From Pricia mediterranea (GTDB lineage: Bacteria > Bacteroidota > Bacteroidia > Flavobacteriales > Flavobacteriaceae): DNA of 64,000 bases. Below the pieces are notes generated by a model, which worked only from the letters and a program-made list of their open reading frames with translations, was not told where the DNA came from and made no database searches. Positions 8,351 through 17,747 of this stretch are shown one piece after another. The DNA lies in assembly GCF_032248455.1 (NCBI RefSeq), contig NZ_JAVTTP010000001.1:372001-436000 (forward strand). The letters run 5' to 3'. Numbering within the stretch: position 1 is the stretch's first letter; the number at the start of each line of letters is the position of its first letter. The position numbers and the translations under genes are program-made.

Positions 8351-8546
8351 ATAAGCTCAAGTTCAAGTATCAAGTACTAGTGTCAAGTGCAAGCCTTCGA
8401 CTGCGCTCGGGATAACATTTCAAAGTCAAGTTCAAGTTTCAAGTGCAAGTACAAGCCCTCGACTGCGCTCGGGATAACATTTCAAACTTAAGTTTATGTT
8501 TCAAGCACAAGTGCAACCCCTCGACTGCGCTTGGGGAGACACTTTA
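8351..8546. repeat. Tandem ~62-bp direct repeats with TCGACTGCGCT core
   Basis: Three copies of a core (TTCGACTGCGCTCGGGATAA at 8396, CTCGACTGCGCTCGGGATAA at 8458, a diverged CTCGACTGCGCTTGGGGAGA at 8520) recur at exactly 62-base spacing. CAAGTTCAAGT-like low-complexity segments separate them. Copies decay in the third unit. The array fills the gap between threonine aldolase and the metalloprotease. No coding signal is seen. Confidence 0.85.
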
Positions 8547-8558
8547 TCCACTAAGTTT

Positions 8559-8652
8559 TAAATCAGTACATCTTCAAATCAACTCATCTTCAAATCAACA
8601 CATCTTCAAATCTTCAAATCACCATATCTTCAAATCAACTCATCTTCAAATC
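8559..8652. repeat. 16-bp tandem repeat CATCTTCAAATCAACT-like
   Basis: Five full and one half unit of an approximately 16-base element (variants of ACTCATCTTCAAATCA) run directly up to the stop codon of the metalloprotease on the opposite strand. The array is separate from the 62-base repeats before it and is AT-rich. Confidence 0.85.
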
Positions 8653-11068
8653 AATGAAAGCAGTCCATTCCAATCGGGGATCCATCAGGGATTTTCGGAA
8701 CCGGAACCACCTCGAACTGTTCGGGATGTTCGTAGAAATCACGGATGCGCCGTTGCATTTCCATCCTGACGGTTTCCCCCAGGGCATCTAAGTTGGTGTC
8801 CACCGATAACGCCTTGATCTTTTTGTTGGCGATCGCGTTGACCTGGGGGTGGACCTTCTCGGTGGCCGCCAGGTTCATCAGATGGAACAATACCCGAAAG
8901 TTGATATTCTGCTGCACTTCGGAAAGGTAGCTCCCTTCCTGTTGCTTCTTAAAGGTGTTCCCTACCACGGCATCCAACACTTCCTCCAGTCCCAGATTCT
9001 TGTTATCCAGGGCTTTTTGCTGGATCAAGCGGGATGCTCTTTCGGGATGCAACAGCAGGCCCAGGGTCATATCGGCGGCCGTTTCAGGGGCGGACAGCGC
9101 ATCAAAGGCCACATTCGTTTTCCCTTTGAGCGACTCCCTTGTTCGCGGATATCCGAAGGCCCTCGGGGGAAACAGGGGCAATTTTTTCTCCGGGATGGCG
9201 ATTTTTTGGGCATCCAAAGTTTTTAGGAGACTTTCCAAGGCCTTCCTTTGCGCTTTTTTATCCACGATTTCCACGGTAGGCTGTCCGTCACCCTTAACCG
9301 TATAATTGTAATCCAGGCCCCCGATCAGTTTCGCGGTCGCTTCGGTCTGATAGCGGTGAAAGAAGTAAAGGGGTGCAAAAACATCCTCTAAAACGGAATT
9401 CGGCTCGCCTTTTCGGATATTGTCAATGGAAAAATTGGCTATGGCGGTTTCCCTGATTTTTAGCACCTCCTCGAGTTCCTCACTGGCCGATTCGCCGTTG
9501 TCCCACAGATGGGCCAGGGCGTGCGCCCCGCCCTGGGGCCGGGCATCTTGATCTGTGATATAACGTAGGCCGTCTTCTTGGGCCTGATCTAAAATTTCGT
9601 CCAAGGCCTGTTCCTCATCCATTCCCTCGGAAAAATCGGTGTAGGCATAGGCAACAGTTACTTTGTCCCACTCGCCTATCCCGGTATCATACGCCTCCGA
9701 AAAGTCGATTTTTCCAGTTTTAAGCTGGAATTGGGGATGCGGGTAATCCATCACCGAGGCCCGGCCAGTGGTACTGGCGGCAAAATTGTGGGCAAAGCCC
9801 AGGGTGTGTCCGATCTCATGGGCGGATAGTTGACGGATACGGGCCAAAGCCAGTTCCAGCATAGGGTCGTAGTTATCGTCCCGCTCCCCAAAGGGACGGT
9901 CCATCAAGGCCTGGGCGATCAGAAAATCCTGTCGGATGCGGAGGCTTCCCAAGCTGACATGGCCTTTGATGATCTCGCCGGTGCGGGGATCGGTGACGCT
10001 GCCGCCGTAGCTCCAGCCGCGGGTGGACCGGTGTACCCATTGAATCACGTTGTAGCGCACATCCATCGGATCGGCATCGTCGGGCAGTATTTTCAGTTGA
10101 AAGGCGTTTTTATACCCGATTGCCTCGAAAGCCTGGTCCCACCAACGGCCTCCCTCCAACAGGGCGGTCCGCACGGGTTCCGGGGTCCCGTTGTCCAAAT
10201 AGTACACGAGGGGCTCGACCGCTTCACTCGTTTCGGCGGTGGGATCTTTTTTCTCCAGTCGGTGCCGGGGAATAAAGCGTTTGACGATCGGCTCTTGAAC
10301 CGGGGTGGAATAGTCGTAGTAGGTAAAGGGATAGGAACCGGATCTCGGATCGAATTCCCGCTTTTCGAAGCCTTTGCCCGGTAGCTCGACGAAGGAATGA
10401 TGCTGGGTAACGGTGACCAGGTCGGGATTCGGCGCAACAGAGCGTATCCAGTCCCCCTCGGCATCCCCCTTGAAGGTAAGCAGTACATCGAATTCCGTAT
10501 TCTTCGGGAAGGCCTTGGTGCGTTCCATGGCCATGGCACTTTTGTCCTTGTCCAGCTTGTAGGTGCCCTGTTCGGCCTTTTTCAGCCGCTGTGCTACGCC
10601 ATGGACATCCTGCAACAAAAAATCACTGATATCGATGGTGTAGGTACCCTCCTTTTCATCCTCGATCTTAAATCCGAATAAGACGGACTTCGCAAAGGCC
10701 TGTTCGATGGATTTACGTTCCAGGGGATTGTCCGTCAGCCCCCTAAACTTAAGATTGGGCTGTACCAGCAGCAATTTGTTTCCGGCCTTAGTGAAATAGA
10801 CCACCTGTTCGTTGCCCAATTGGCCGCGATCCAGCCCGATGTCGTTGCTCCCGATTCCGCTGCTAAGGGAATAGACGTAGAGGAACTCCTTTTCCAGATC
10901 ATCGACCTCCAAATAAATTTTATCGGTCTTACCATCGTACTGAAACCCGAAAAATCCGGGAAACTTCTGAAAATCCTTGCTTTTTTCGGCAAACTGTCCT
11001 CTAACGAAACACATTCCGGCAAACATCAAAAGCGCAAAGAACCGCACATCTTTACATTCTATCTTCAT
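8651..11068 (-). CDS. Secreted zinc-dependent metalloprotease (DUF5117-type)
   Basis: The protein is about 805 residues with a signal peptide (hydrophobic FFALLMFAGMCF, cleavage after RGQ). The catalytic motif HEIGHTLGFAH near residue 416 is the HExxHxxGxxH zinc site of metzincins, and SVMDYPHPQ may supply the Met-turn. N-terminal FPGFFGFQYDGKTDKIYLEV and IRSVAPNPDLVTVTQHHSFVELP, together with the large size, match bacteroidetal proteins annotated as zinc-dependent metalloproteases with DUF5117/DUF5118 regions. It probably acts outside the cytoplasm on proteins. The start was placed at the Met preceding the signal sequence; an ATG 36 bases upstream adds a lysine-rich stretch. Confidence 0.88.
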   Translation of the reverse strand: MKIECKDVRFFALLMFAGMCFVRGQFAEKSKDFQKFPGFFGFQYDGKTDKIYLEVDDLEKEFLYVYSLSSGIGSNDIGLDRGQLGNEQVVYFTKAGNKLLLVQPNLKFRGLTDNPLERKSIEQAFAKSVLFGFKIEDEKEGTYTIDISDFLLQDVHGVAQRLKKAEQGTYKLDKDKSAMAMERTKAFPKNTEFDVLLTFKGDAEGDWIRSVAPNPDLVTVTQHHSFVELPGKGFEKREFDPRSGSYPFTYYDYSTPVQEPIVKRFIPRHRLEKKDPTAETSEAVEPLVYYLDNGTPEPVRTALLEGGRWWDQAFEAIGYKNAFQLKILPDDADPMDVRYNVIQWVHRSTRGWSYGGSVTDPRTGEIIKGHVSLGSLRIRQDFLIAQALMDRPFGERDDNYDPMLELALARIRQLSAHEIGHTLGFAHNFAASTTGRASVMDYPHPQFQLKTGKIDFSEAYDTGIGEWDKVTVAYAYTDFSEGMDEEQALDEILDQAQEDGLRYITDQDARPQGGAHALAHLWDNGESASEELEEVLKIRETAIANFSIDNIRKGEPNSVLEDVFAPLYFFHRYQTEATAKLIGGLDYNYTVKGDGQPTVEIVDKKAQRKALESLLKTLDAQKIAIPEKKLPLFPPRAFGYPRTRESLKGKTNVAFDALSAPETAADMTLGLLLHPERASRLIQQKALDNKNLGLEEVLDAVVGNTFKKQQEGSYLSEVQQNINFRVLFHLMNLAATEKVHPQVNAIANKKIKALSVDTNLDALGETVRMEMQRRIRDFYEHPEQFEVVPVPKIPDGSPIGMDCFH

Positions 11069-11104
11069 ACGTTTATATTTTTTTAATTTCTTGGAAATAT
11101 CCAA

Positions 11105-11405
11105 TTAAAAAATTGAGGATCTGATAGCTATCTGGGTAACTGCCACGTTCTCGCACTAAAGATCTCAAAAACTGCCTTTTATAAAGAAAATTTTAAAATT
11201 TTTTAATGCTCGTTCAGTGAATAGTTGGTTTAAGGCCTTAAAAGTAACCCATTCCATCCTCAAGAAAAAAATACCCGCTTAAAATCTACAAACCCACCAA
11301 CCCACCAACCCACAAATCCATAAACCCATAAACCCATAAACCCATAAACCCATAAACTAAATTAAACTCATAACCCCATAAACTCATAAACTAAATTCTA
11401 AATCT
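11105..11405. repeat. Intergenic gap with CCCATAAAC-type simple repeats
   Basis: The gap between two divergent genes holds an AT-rich stretch (11160-11215) and then a run of AACCCACC and CCCATAAAC units from about 11290 to 11396, ending just before the prfB promoter-like box. Related runs occur upstream of ettA and dapB. No gene was seen in this gap. Confidence 0.8.
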
Positions 11406-11413
11406 TATTTTTG
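11406..11413 (+). promoter_or_regulatory. Putative -7 box (TATTTTTG) for prfB
   Basis: The octamer fits the Bacteroidota TAnnTTTG -7 consensus and lies 18 bases before the prfB ATG. No convincing -33 TTG was found at the expected distance. This octamer is expected by chance several times per 10 kb, so support is position only. Confidence 0.4.
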
Positions 11414-11431
11414 CCCCAAATACGAAATCAA

Positions 11432-12530
11432 ATGACAATAACAACAGATCTGTTCAAAGGTCTACAGGATCGCCTTGGTGCGTTAAGGAGGTATCTTTGA
11501 CATCGATGCGAAACGTATCGAGATAGAGAACGAACAGGAAAAGACCCTGGCTCCCGATTTTTGGGACGATCCCCAGACGGCCCAGGCGCAGATGAAGTTC
11601 ATCCAATCCAAAAAACAATGGGTCGATGACTATAATGTTGCCAAGACCGCTGTCGGCGACCTTGAGGTGCTGCTCGAATTTCAGGAAGAAGGCGAAATTA
11701 AGGAAGAGGAAGTCGAAGCCCAGTACGAAAAGGCCTTGGACCGGATCGAGAAACTGGAGTTCAAGAACATGCTTTCGGAAGAGGGCGACGAACTCCCTGC
11801 CATCCTGCAGATTACGGCGGGTGCCGGAGGAACGGAAAGCTGCGACTGGGCCGCTATGCTCATGCGCATGTACATCATGTGGGCGGAAAAGAACGGGTAT
11901 AAGATCAAGGAACTCAACTATCAGGAGGGCGATGTGGCCGGCGTCAAGACCGTAACCCTTGAAATCAATGGCGACTATGCCTTCGGATGGCTCAAGGGAG
12001 AAAACGGAGTACACCGATTAGTACGTATTTCCCCCTTTGACAGTAATGCGAAACGACATACCTCGTTCGTGTCGGTCTATGTCTATCCCTTGGTTGACGA
12101 TAGCATCGAGGTCGATGTCAATCCCGCAGATTATACGATTACCACCGCACGATCCAGCGGTGCCGGGGGACAGAACGTGAACAAGGTGGAGACCAAGGTA
12201 CAATTGGTACACCATCCTACAGGGATACAGATATCCTGTTCCGACTCCAGAAGCCAGCACGATAATCGGGCCACGGCCATGAAAATGCTGAAATCGCAGT
12301 TGTACGAAATCGAACTGCGCAAGAAAATGCAAGCGCGGGACGAGATCGAATCGTCTAAAATGAATATTGAATGGGGCTCACAAATCAGAAATTATGTGAT
12401 GCACCCCTATAAGTTGGTGAAGGATGTACGCACCGCCCATGAAACCGGAAACGTAGATGCGGTGATGGACGGCGATATTAACGCGTTCCTTAAAGCCTTC
12501 CTGATGATGACAGGGCAGGTCGAGGAGTGA
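11432..12530 (+). CDS. prfB: Peptide chain release factor 2, with programmed +1 frameshift
   Basis: RF2 terminates translation at UGA and UAA. A 22-codon first frame begins at ATG 11432 and ends at an in-frame TGA (11498-11500). Just before it lies the frameshift signal: a Shine-Dalgarno-like AGGAGG, TAT, then CTT TGA C. Slipping +1 at CTT continues as D-I-D-A-K-R in the frame that ends at 12530, giving 365 residues. The recognition motif SPF ([13 protein letters not shown]) marks RF2, and [14 protein letters not shown] is the GGQ peptidyl-hydrolysis loop. An annotation that misses the shift would start at an internal Met near 11592. The frameshift makes RF2 synthesis self-regulating. Confidence 0.97.
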
Positions 12531-12605
12531 TTCGACCTTTAACAAAGCTTTAACCGACATGGGTTAAACCATAGCCTAAATTAATAATCCTAATAAACCG
12601 ATACC

Positions 12606-13130
12606 ATGAAAATCAACGGTACACATTTGGTCATTCTTTTTATTGTCTTACTCGCCGGTAGCGAACTCCAGGCCCAATATGGCCGGGGTTACGGATATGG
12701 AGGCGGAGGTTATGGGTACGGCAGTGGTTATGGGTACGGGTACGGCAGACAACGCAGCGCTATTCCCCGAGTGCAGGAGACCCCGAAGGAACCCGAACCT
12801 AAAACGGCGGAACAGATCGTTGACCAAGAAATGCCCGGGATAGCGGAAGCCTTGGAACTGAACGAATTCGAGGTGGCCGTATTGAGCTCGACCCTTAAAA
12901 AATACGTGCAGAAGCGTATCGAAATGCAGATTTTAGAACTGTCCCCCGAGCAAATGCGAGAGGGCATGGAAAAAATCACCGAGGCGCAGGACGAGGAACT
13001 GAAAGCCGGGTTGCCCCTTGAGAAATACGAAGCGTTTGTGGAGATGCAGAAGAAAGGCATCCAAAAAACCAAAAAAGAGAAGAAAAGAGAAAGAAAACGC
13101 CAAAAGAAAAAGAAGAAGAATAAAACGTAA
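12606..13130 (+). CDS. Secreted Gly/Tyr-rich protein with basic tail
   Basis: The 174-residue protein has a signal peptide (VILFIVLLAGSELQAQ), a short tract of GYGYG repeats at about 25-47, a proline/glutamate linker and a helical central domain (about 65-145). A lysine-rich tail closes it (KKEKKRERKRQKKK and on). I do not recognise a family. It ends 8 bases before an outer-membrane barrel gene, so the two are very likely one transcription unit; the secreted protein may be a periplasmic partner of that receptor. The basic tail could bind anionic surface polymers or nucleic acid, which is speculation. Confidence 0.75.
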   Translation: MKINGTHLVILFIVLLAGSELQAQYGRGYGYGGGGYGYGSGYGYGYGRQRSAIPRVQETPKEPEPKTAEQIVDQEMPGIAEALELNEFEVAVLSSTLKKYVQKRIEMQILELSPEQMREGMEKITEAQDEELKAGLPLEKYEAFVEMQKKGIQKTKKEKKRERKRQKKKKKNKT

Positions 13131-13138
13131 TCCTTGCC

Positions 13139-15631
13139 ATGAAGAACAGTTTCCCCTTACTCCTATTATTTTTTCCAATTATCATTCTGGCCCAAGGGCC
13201 ACCTCCCAATGCAGCTGGGGAAACCATAAACATCACCGGGCAGGTCATCGACCAGGAAACCGGAGAGCCCTTGGAGTATGCCACTCTGGTCTTACAGAGC
13301 GTGACGGACCCGAATAAGATCAACGGCGGTATTACCGACGGAAAAGGAAGGTTCGACGTAGGCACGACCGCCGGAAGCTATAACGCCAGCGTCGAATATA
13401 TTGGTTACCAAACCTATCAGGTGCCCCAAGAAAATTTTAGCGAATCAACCGATCTCGGCACGATTTCGCTACAGATCGCCGCCTCGGAGCTCGAAGGGGT
13501 CGAGGTGGTCGGGGAAAAGACCACGGTAGAGGTACGGTTGGACAAAAAAATCTATAACATAGGCAAAGATCTCACTACCAGCGGGGCTACCATCAGCGAC
13601 GCACTGAACAACGTACCATCGGTCAACGTCGATGTAGAGGGGGCCATCAGCTTGCGTGGCAACGAAAATGTCCGGATTTTGATCAACGGAAAACCTTCTG
13701 CCCTGGCCGGATTTGGCTCGACCGAGGCCTTGCGGCAGCTTCCCGCGGAAGCCATCGAAAAAGTAGAGGTCATTACCAGTCCCTCCGCCCGCTATGACGC
13801 CGAGGGTACCGCCGGGATTCTGAACATCGTGCTAAGGAAGGAAAAGACGTTGGGCTTTAATGGTTCGGTCACCGCCAATATCGGCTACCCCACCCGCAGC
13901 GGGATTACGGCCAACGTGAACCTGCGTACCGACAAATATAATATTTTCAATACAACGGGCTACAATTATCGCGATGCCCCGGGCAACGCCTTTTTCGATA
14001 ATACCTATACTTCCGGACAGTTTGATCGGGTTATCGAAGACAGGATCTATAACCGGAGGGACAAAAGCTTTAACACCAACCTCGGTGCGGAATATTTTAT
14101 TACGGAAAACTCCTCGGTCACGGGAAGTATTTTTTATCGAACCTCCAAGGACGACGACCTGACCGAAAATACCAACCGGCGCTTCGGCGGTGCTGAAGGG
14201 AATAGTACCACCTTTCGTACCGAAGAAGAGGGCGAGGACGATGATAGCTACCAAATTTCGTTGAATTATGTCAACAACTTTAATGATGATGGTCATAAAC
14301 TGACCGCCGACCTTCAATATTCCAATGACGATGAGCTTAAGCTATCCGATATCGAGGAACGTTTTACGCAACCCAACACCGATTTGATTGAAATGGAGGA
14401 TGTCTTTGAAAATGAGAAAGAGAATGAATATTTGATTCAGGCCGATTACGTACTGCCGATGGAAGACGCCCAGTTCGAAGCGGGATACCGAGGCACGTTC
14501 GAGCAAGAGATTACCGATTATCGGGTCAGTACGCTTAATTTGGATACCGGTCAATTTGAGTTGGATGAAGGATTGACCAACAAATTTACCTTCAACGAAA
14601 ATGTACAGGCCGTTTACTCACAATATGGGAACAAATTCGGAAACTTTTCGTTTCTTTTCGGATTGCGCCTGGAACACACGCAGCTAAAAGGAGAATTGGA
14701 ATCCCCGTTCGACCGCAGTGATTTCGAAGAGGAAATAGGGGAGGATGTGCTAGCCAACTTCGACAAAAAATATCTTGGGCTCTTTCCTACCCTTAATCTG
14801 ATCTATGAATTCGACGAAGAAGGCAGGGAAAACGTGTCCCTTGGATACAACCGACGCATCAACCGTCCTAGAAGTTGGTACATCAATCCCTTTCCGTCGC
14901 GATCCAGCCGAACGAACATTTTTCAGGGTAATCCCGATCTGAATCCCGCTTTCTCGAATACTTTCGACCTCGGATATTTGAAGAGATGGGATAAATTGAC
15001 CCTGACCTCTTCCATTTATTACCAACGGGAGACCGAATCCTTTTCGAGGGTACAGGAACAAACAGGCCAAGAAACCTCGGACGGTATTCCGATCATACGG
15101 TCCCTACCGATCAACCTGGCCACTGAAAACCGCTATGGGGCCGAAGCGGGGGCGATGTACAATCCCACTAAATGGCTTCGGTTGAACGGGAGTTTTAATA
15201 TTTATAAGTTCTCTTCGGAAGGCGTGTACAACGGTATCGATTACGGCACCGACAATTCCAGTTGGTTCGCTCGGTTCAGCTCCAAAGTCAACCTTCCGGC
15301 CAAAATAGAATGGCAGACCAACGCCTTTTATAGGGGTCCACGAAACACTGCGCAGACAGAGACTAAAGGACTTTTCGGTATCAACCTTGCCTTTAGCAAA
15401 GATATTTTGAACGATAACGGCACGGTATCGATGAACGTCAACGACCTCTTAAATTCCTTTAAGCGTGAGTCCTTTACCCAAACGGATTTTTTCACTTCCC
15501 GCAGCGAGTTTCAATGGCGACAAAGGTCGTTCGTCTTCTCGTTCACCTATCGGTTCAACCAGCCGAAAAAACGCAATGGCGGTCGTGGAGGTGACGGCGG
15601 AGGACAAGAGGAAGGGGAATTCGAGGGATAA
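13139..15631 (+). CDS. TonB-dependent-receptor-like outer-membrane beta-barrel protein
   Basis: The 830-residue protein has a signal peptide, an N-terminal CarboxypepD_reg-like beta-sandwich (about 30-110; ITGQVIDQETGEPLEYATL), a plug-like region (NNVPSVNVDVEGAISLRG, RILINGKPSAL, VEVITSPSARYDAEGTAGILN) and a long barrel typical of the bacteroidetal OMP_b-brl_3 family. No TonB box was identified with confidence. A Gly/Glu-rich tail follows the last recognisable strand (FSFTYRFN). These proteins are close relatives of SusC-type receptors but usually lack a SusD partner, as here; the ligand is unknown. It follows the Gly/Tyr-rich gene by 8 bases and ends at a strong terminator. Confidence 0.9.
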   Translation: MKNSFPLLLLFFPIIILAQGPPPNAAGETINITGQVIDQETGEPLEYATLVLQSVTDPNKINGGITDGKGRFDVGTTAGSYNASVEYIGYQTYQVPQENFSESTDLGTISLQIAASELEGVEVVGEKTTVEVRLDKKIYNIGKDLTTSGATISDALNNVPSVNVDVEGAISLRGNENVRILINGKPSALAGFGSTEALRQLPAEAIEKVEVITSPSARYDAEGTAGILNIVLRKEKTLGFNGSVTANIGYPTRSGITANVNLRTDKYNIFNTTGYNYRDAPGNAFFDNTYTSGQFDRVIEDRIYNRRDKSFNTNLGAEYFITENSSVTGSIFYRTSKDDDLTENTNRRFGGAEGNSTTFRTEEEGEDDDSYQISLNYVNNFNDDGHKLTADLQYSNDDELKLSDIEERFTQPNTDLIEMEDVFENEKENEYLIQADYVLPMEDAQFEAGYRGTFEQEITDYRVSTLNLDTGQFELDEGLTNKFTFNENVQAVYSQYGNKFGNFSFLFGLRLEHTQLKGELESPFDRSDFEEEIGEDVLANFDKKYLGLFPTLNLIYEFDEEGRENVSLGYNRRINRPRSWYINPFPSRSSRTNIFQGNPDLNPAFSNTFDLGYLKRWDKLTLTSSIYYQRETESFSRVQEQTGQETSDGIPIIRSLPINLATENRYGAEAGAMYNPTKWLRLNGSFNIYKFSSEGVYNGIDYGTDNSSWFARFSSKVNLPAKIEWQTNAFYRGPRNTAQTETKGLFGINLAFSKDILNDNGTVSMNVNDLLNSFKRESFTQTDFFTSRSEFQWRQRSFVFSFTYRFNQPKKRNGGRGGDGGGQEEGEFEG

Positions 15632-15713
15632 AATAAAATTTAGGAGTTAGGCAAAATCGAAATAGTTTTTAACCCTGGGCCCCTTATCCGATCAGGCCTT
15701 ATCGAAAGAGTGC

Positions 15714-15754
15714 AAAAAAAAGCAGGAAGATAGTCTATATCTTCCTGCTTTTTT
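15714..15754. terminator. Bidirectional intrinsic terminator
   Basis: A perfect 11-bp stem, GCAGGAAGATA / TATCTTCCTGC, with a 5-base loop is flanked by an A-tract on one side and a T-tract on the other. It serves the barrel receptor gene (+) and the small membrane gene (-), which converge on it. Confidence 0.9.
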
Positions 15755-15775
15755 ATGTTTTGATGGCCCGGAAAA

Positions 15776-15952
15776 CTATGAAGCTTCCCGCTCCGCTCTT
15801 TTCTTCGCTTTTCTTTCCTTATACATTTCCATAAGGTTGCCCCCCAACCAATACGGCACTACGAACATCAGTAGAAAAATCATCAGCCAAAAGCCGATGG
15901 TCAAAATGGCCAAAAATGCTAAAAATCCTAAATATTGGTCGAATTCGAACAT
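15776..15952 (-). CDS. Small membrane protein, 58 residues
   Basis: This short frame starts at the ATG at 15952 and ends with TAG at 15776-15778. The product begins MFEFDQYLGF, then has a single long hydrophobic helix (about 8-33: FLAFLAILTIG, FWLMIFLLMF), then VPYWLGGN and a basic cytoplasmic tail (YKERKAKKRAERE). The positive-inside pattern suits an inner-membrane protein. It is bounded by its own terminator and has typical codon use, so it looks real. No function is recognised. Confidence 0.75.
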   Translation of the reverse strand: MFEFDQYLGFLAFLAILTIGFWLMIFLLMFVVPYWLGGNLMEMYKERKAKKRAEREAS

Positions 15953-16278
15953 GGTTTTCCGTCTTTGCCTACAAAGATACTTTTAAAACAGGTAGAATTG
16001 CAAATGGAATGTGAAAAACATTTCACGGCTTCTAAAAGTTTCGTTCCCATCCCATTGAAAATGAACCGACCATCCACTATCTTTGTTATCCATCGTAAAT
16101 GCTAAAAGGTTTTCTTAAAAGCCTTGAAAAATTCATCCATTCAAAAAAACTAGAGAAGAGTAAGCTACTTAGGATATTTTTTACCAAAATCTCCGAAGGA
16201 TAAACTGCTGTAAAAATCCACTCGCCAATACATCCCAACAAAATTTACCAGTAAATAATTTGAGAAAACACATCTAAA
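15953..16278. other. Intergenic region, no clear gene
   Basis: This AT-rich gap lies between divergent genes. The only coding hint is a 34-codon basic frame at 16099-16203 on the + strand (MLKGFLKSLEKFI...), too short to call. It probably holds the promoters of fumC and of the small membrane gene. Confidence 0.5.
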
Positions 16279-17676
16279 ATGGACTACAGAATAGAGAAAG
16301 ACACCATGGGCGAGGTCAAGGTGCCCGCAGAGAAGTATTGGGGGGCACAGACCGAACGGTCCCGAAACAATTTTAAGATCGGCCCCGCAGCCTCCATGCC
16401 GCTGGACATTGTTTACGGCTTCGCCTATCTCAAAAAGGCGGCAGCCTATACCAACTGTGAACTCGGGGTGCTGTCCGAAGAAAAACGCGATCTAATCGCC
16501 CAAGTCTGCGACGAAATCGTTCAGGGCAAACACGACGACCAGTTTCCATTGGTGATATGGCAGACCGGATCGGGAACGCAAAGCAATATGAACGTAAATG
16601 AGGTGATCGCCAATCGTGCCCATGAGATTGCGGGCAAAAAAATCGGGGAAGGGGAAAAGACGATACAGCCCAACGACGACGTGAACAAGTCCCAATCCTC
16701 TAACGACACCTTTCCAACGGGAATGCATATCGCGGCCTATAAAAAGATTGTCGAGACGACCCTGCCAGGGGTGGAACGGCTACGCAACACCCTCCGTGAA
16801 AAGTCCGAAAGCTTTTCCAAAGTCGTCAAGATAGGACGCACCCATCTGATGGATGCCACTCCTTTGACCTTGGGACAGGAGTTTTCGGGCTACGTTTCCC
16901 AACTCGATCACGGCCTGAAAGCCCTTAGGAACACTTTGGACCATCTCAGTGAATTGGCCTTGGGCGGCACCGCAGTGGGAACGGGGCTCAACACGCCTTC
17001 CGGCTATGACGTGCTCGTGGCCAAGTACATCTCCGACTTTACAGAGCTACCGTTCCGCACTGCCGATAACAAGTTCGAGGCCTTGGCGGCCCATGACGCT
17101 ATTGTGGAGAGCCATGGTGCCCTAAAACAGTTGGCCGTATCCCTTAACAAGATTGCGAACGATATCAGGATGCTGGCCTCCGGCCCACGGTCGGGAATCG
17201 GGGAAATCACTATTCCCGCAAATGAACCGGGCAGCTCGATCATGCCGGGAAAGGTCAACCCCACCCAATGTGAGGCCTTGACCATGGTCTGTGCCCAGGT
17301 CATGGGCAACGACGTAGCCGTGTCGGTCGGCGGTACCCAAGGACAATATGAACTCAATGTCTTCAAACCGGTAATGGCCGCGAATATGCTACAGTCCGCC
17401 CAGCTGATCGGCGATGCCTGTGTCAGTTTTGAAGAACACTGCGCCGCGGGAATAGAACCAAACCATAAAGTTATCGAGCAGATGCTTAACAACTCCCTAA
17501 TGCTCGTTACCGCGCTGAATACGAAAATCGGATACTATAAAGCGGCGGAAATCGCGAATACCGCCCATGAAAATGGCACCACCCTAAAAGAAGAGGCCAT
17601 CAATCTCGGCTATGTGACCGCCGAGGAGTATGATGAATGGGTGAAACCCGAGGAGATGGTAGGTAGCCTAAAATGA
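16279..17676 (+). CDS. fumC: Fumarate hydratase, class II
   Basis: A 465-residue iron-independent fumarase that interconverts fumarate and malate in the TCA cycle. Marks include [20 protein letters not shown] at the start, [21 protein letters not shown], the substrate-site [12 protein letters not shown], the family signature [11 protein letters not shown] at about 318-328 with the catalytic Ser on that loop, and [14 protein letters not shown] near the C-terminus. Length is as expected for FumC. It is monocistronic and closes with a terminator shared with the convergent neighbour. Confidence 0.97.
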   Translation: MDYRIEKDTMGEVKVPAEKYWGAQTERSRNNFKIGPAASMPLDIVYGFAYLKKAAAYTNCELGVLSEEKRDLIAQVCDEIVQGKHDDQFPLVIWQTGSGTQSNMNVNEVIANRAHEIAGKKIGEGEKTIQPNDDVNKSQSSNDTFPTGMHIAAYKKIVETTLPGVERLRNTLREKSESFSKVVKIGRTHLMDATPLTLGQEFSGYVSQLDHGLKALRNTLDHLSELALGGTAVGTGLNTPSGYDVLVAKYISDFTELPFRTADNKFEALAAHDAIVESHGALKQLAVSLNKIANDIRMLASGPRSGIGEITIPANEPGSSIMPGKVNPTQCEALTMVCAQVMGNDVAVSVGGTQGQYELNVFKPVMAANMLQSAQLIGDACVSFEEHCAAGIEPNHKVIEQMLNNSLMLVTALNTKIGYYKAAEIANTAHENGTTLKEEAINLGYVTAEEYDEWVKPEEMVGSLK

Positions 17677-17692
17677 ATTCAAACTAATCTAA

Positions 17693-17725
17693 TAAAAAAA
17701 GCCAGTCCCTGCGGATTGGCTTTTT
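17693..17725. terminator. Intrinsic terminator between convergent genes
   Basis: The sequence forms A-tract, GCCAGTCC, short loop, GGATTGGC, T-tract (with a G-T pair). Being flanked by A and T runs, it can work in both directions for fumC and the coiled-coil gene. Confidence 0.88.
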
Positions 17726-17747
17726 CTATGACCCGACAACAGATGTC

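Noticed and set aside
8396-8546. Regularly spaced repeats resembling CRISPR
   Set aside because: Only three units, 62-base period, intervening segments are themselves similar low-complexity repeats, and no cas genes are near.
11290-11396. Telomere-like CCCATAAAC array
   Set aside because: Internal to a circular-type chromosome segment, flanked by normal genes and degenerate in unit length.
11592-12530. prfB starting at the internal Met (312 residues)
   Set aside because: The upstream in-frame sequence plus the frameshift signal gives a complete RF2 of normal length.
15953-16278. 34-codon basic frame as a gene (16099-16203)
   Set aside because: Too short and without conserved features or a recognisable start context.
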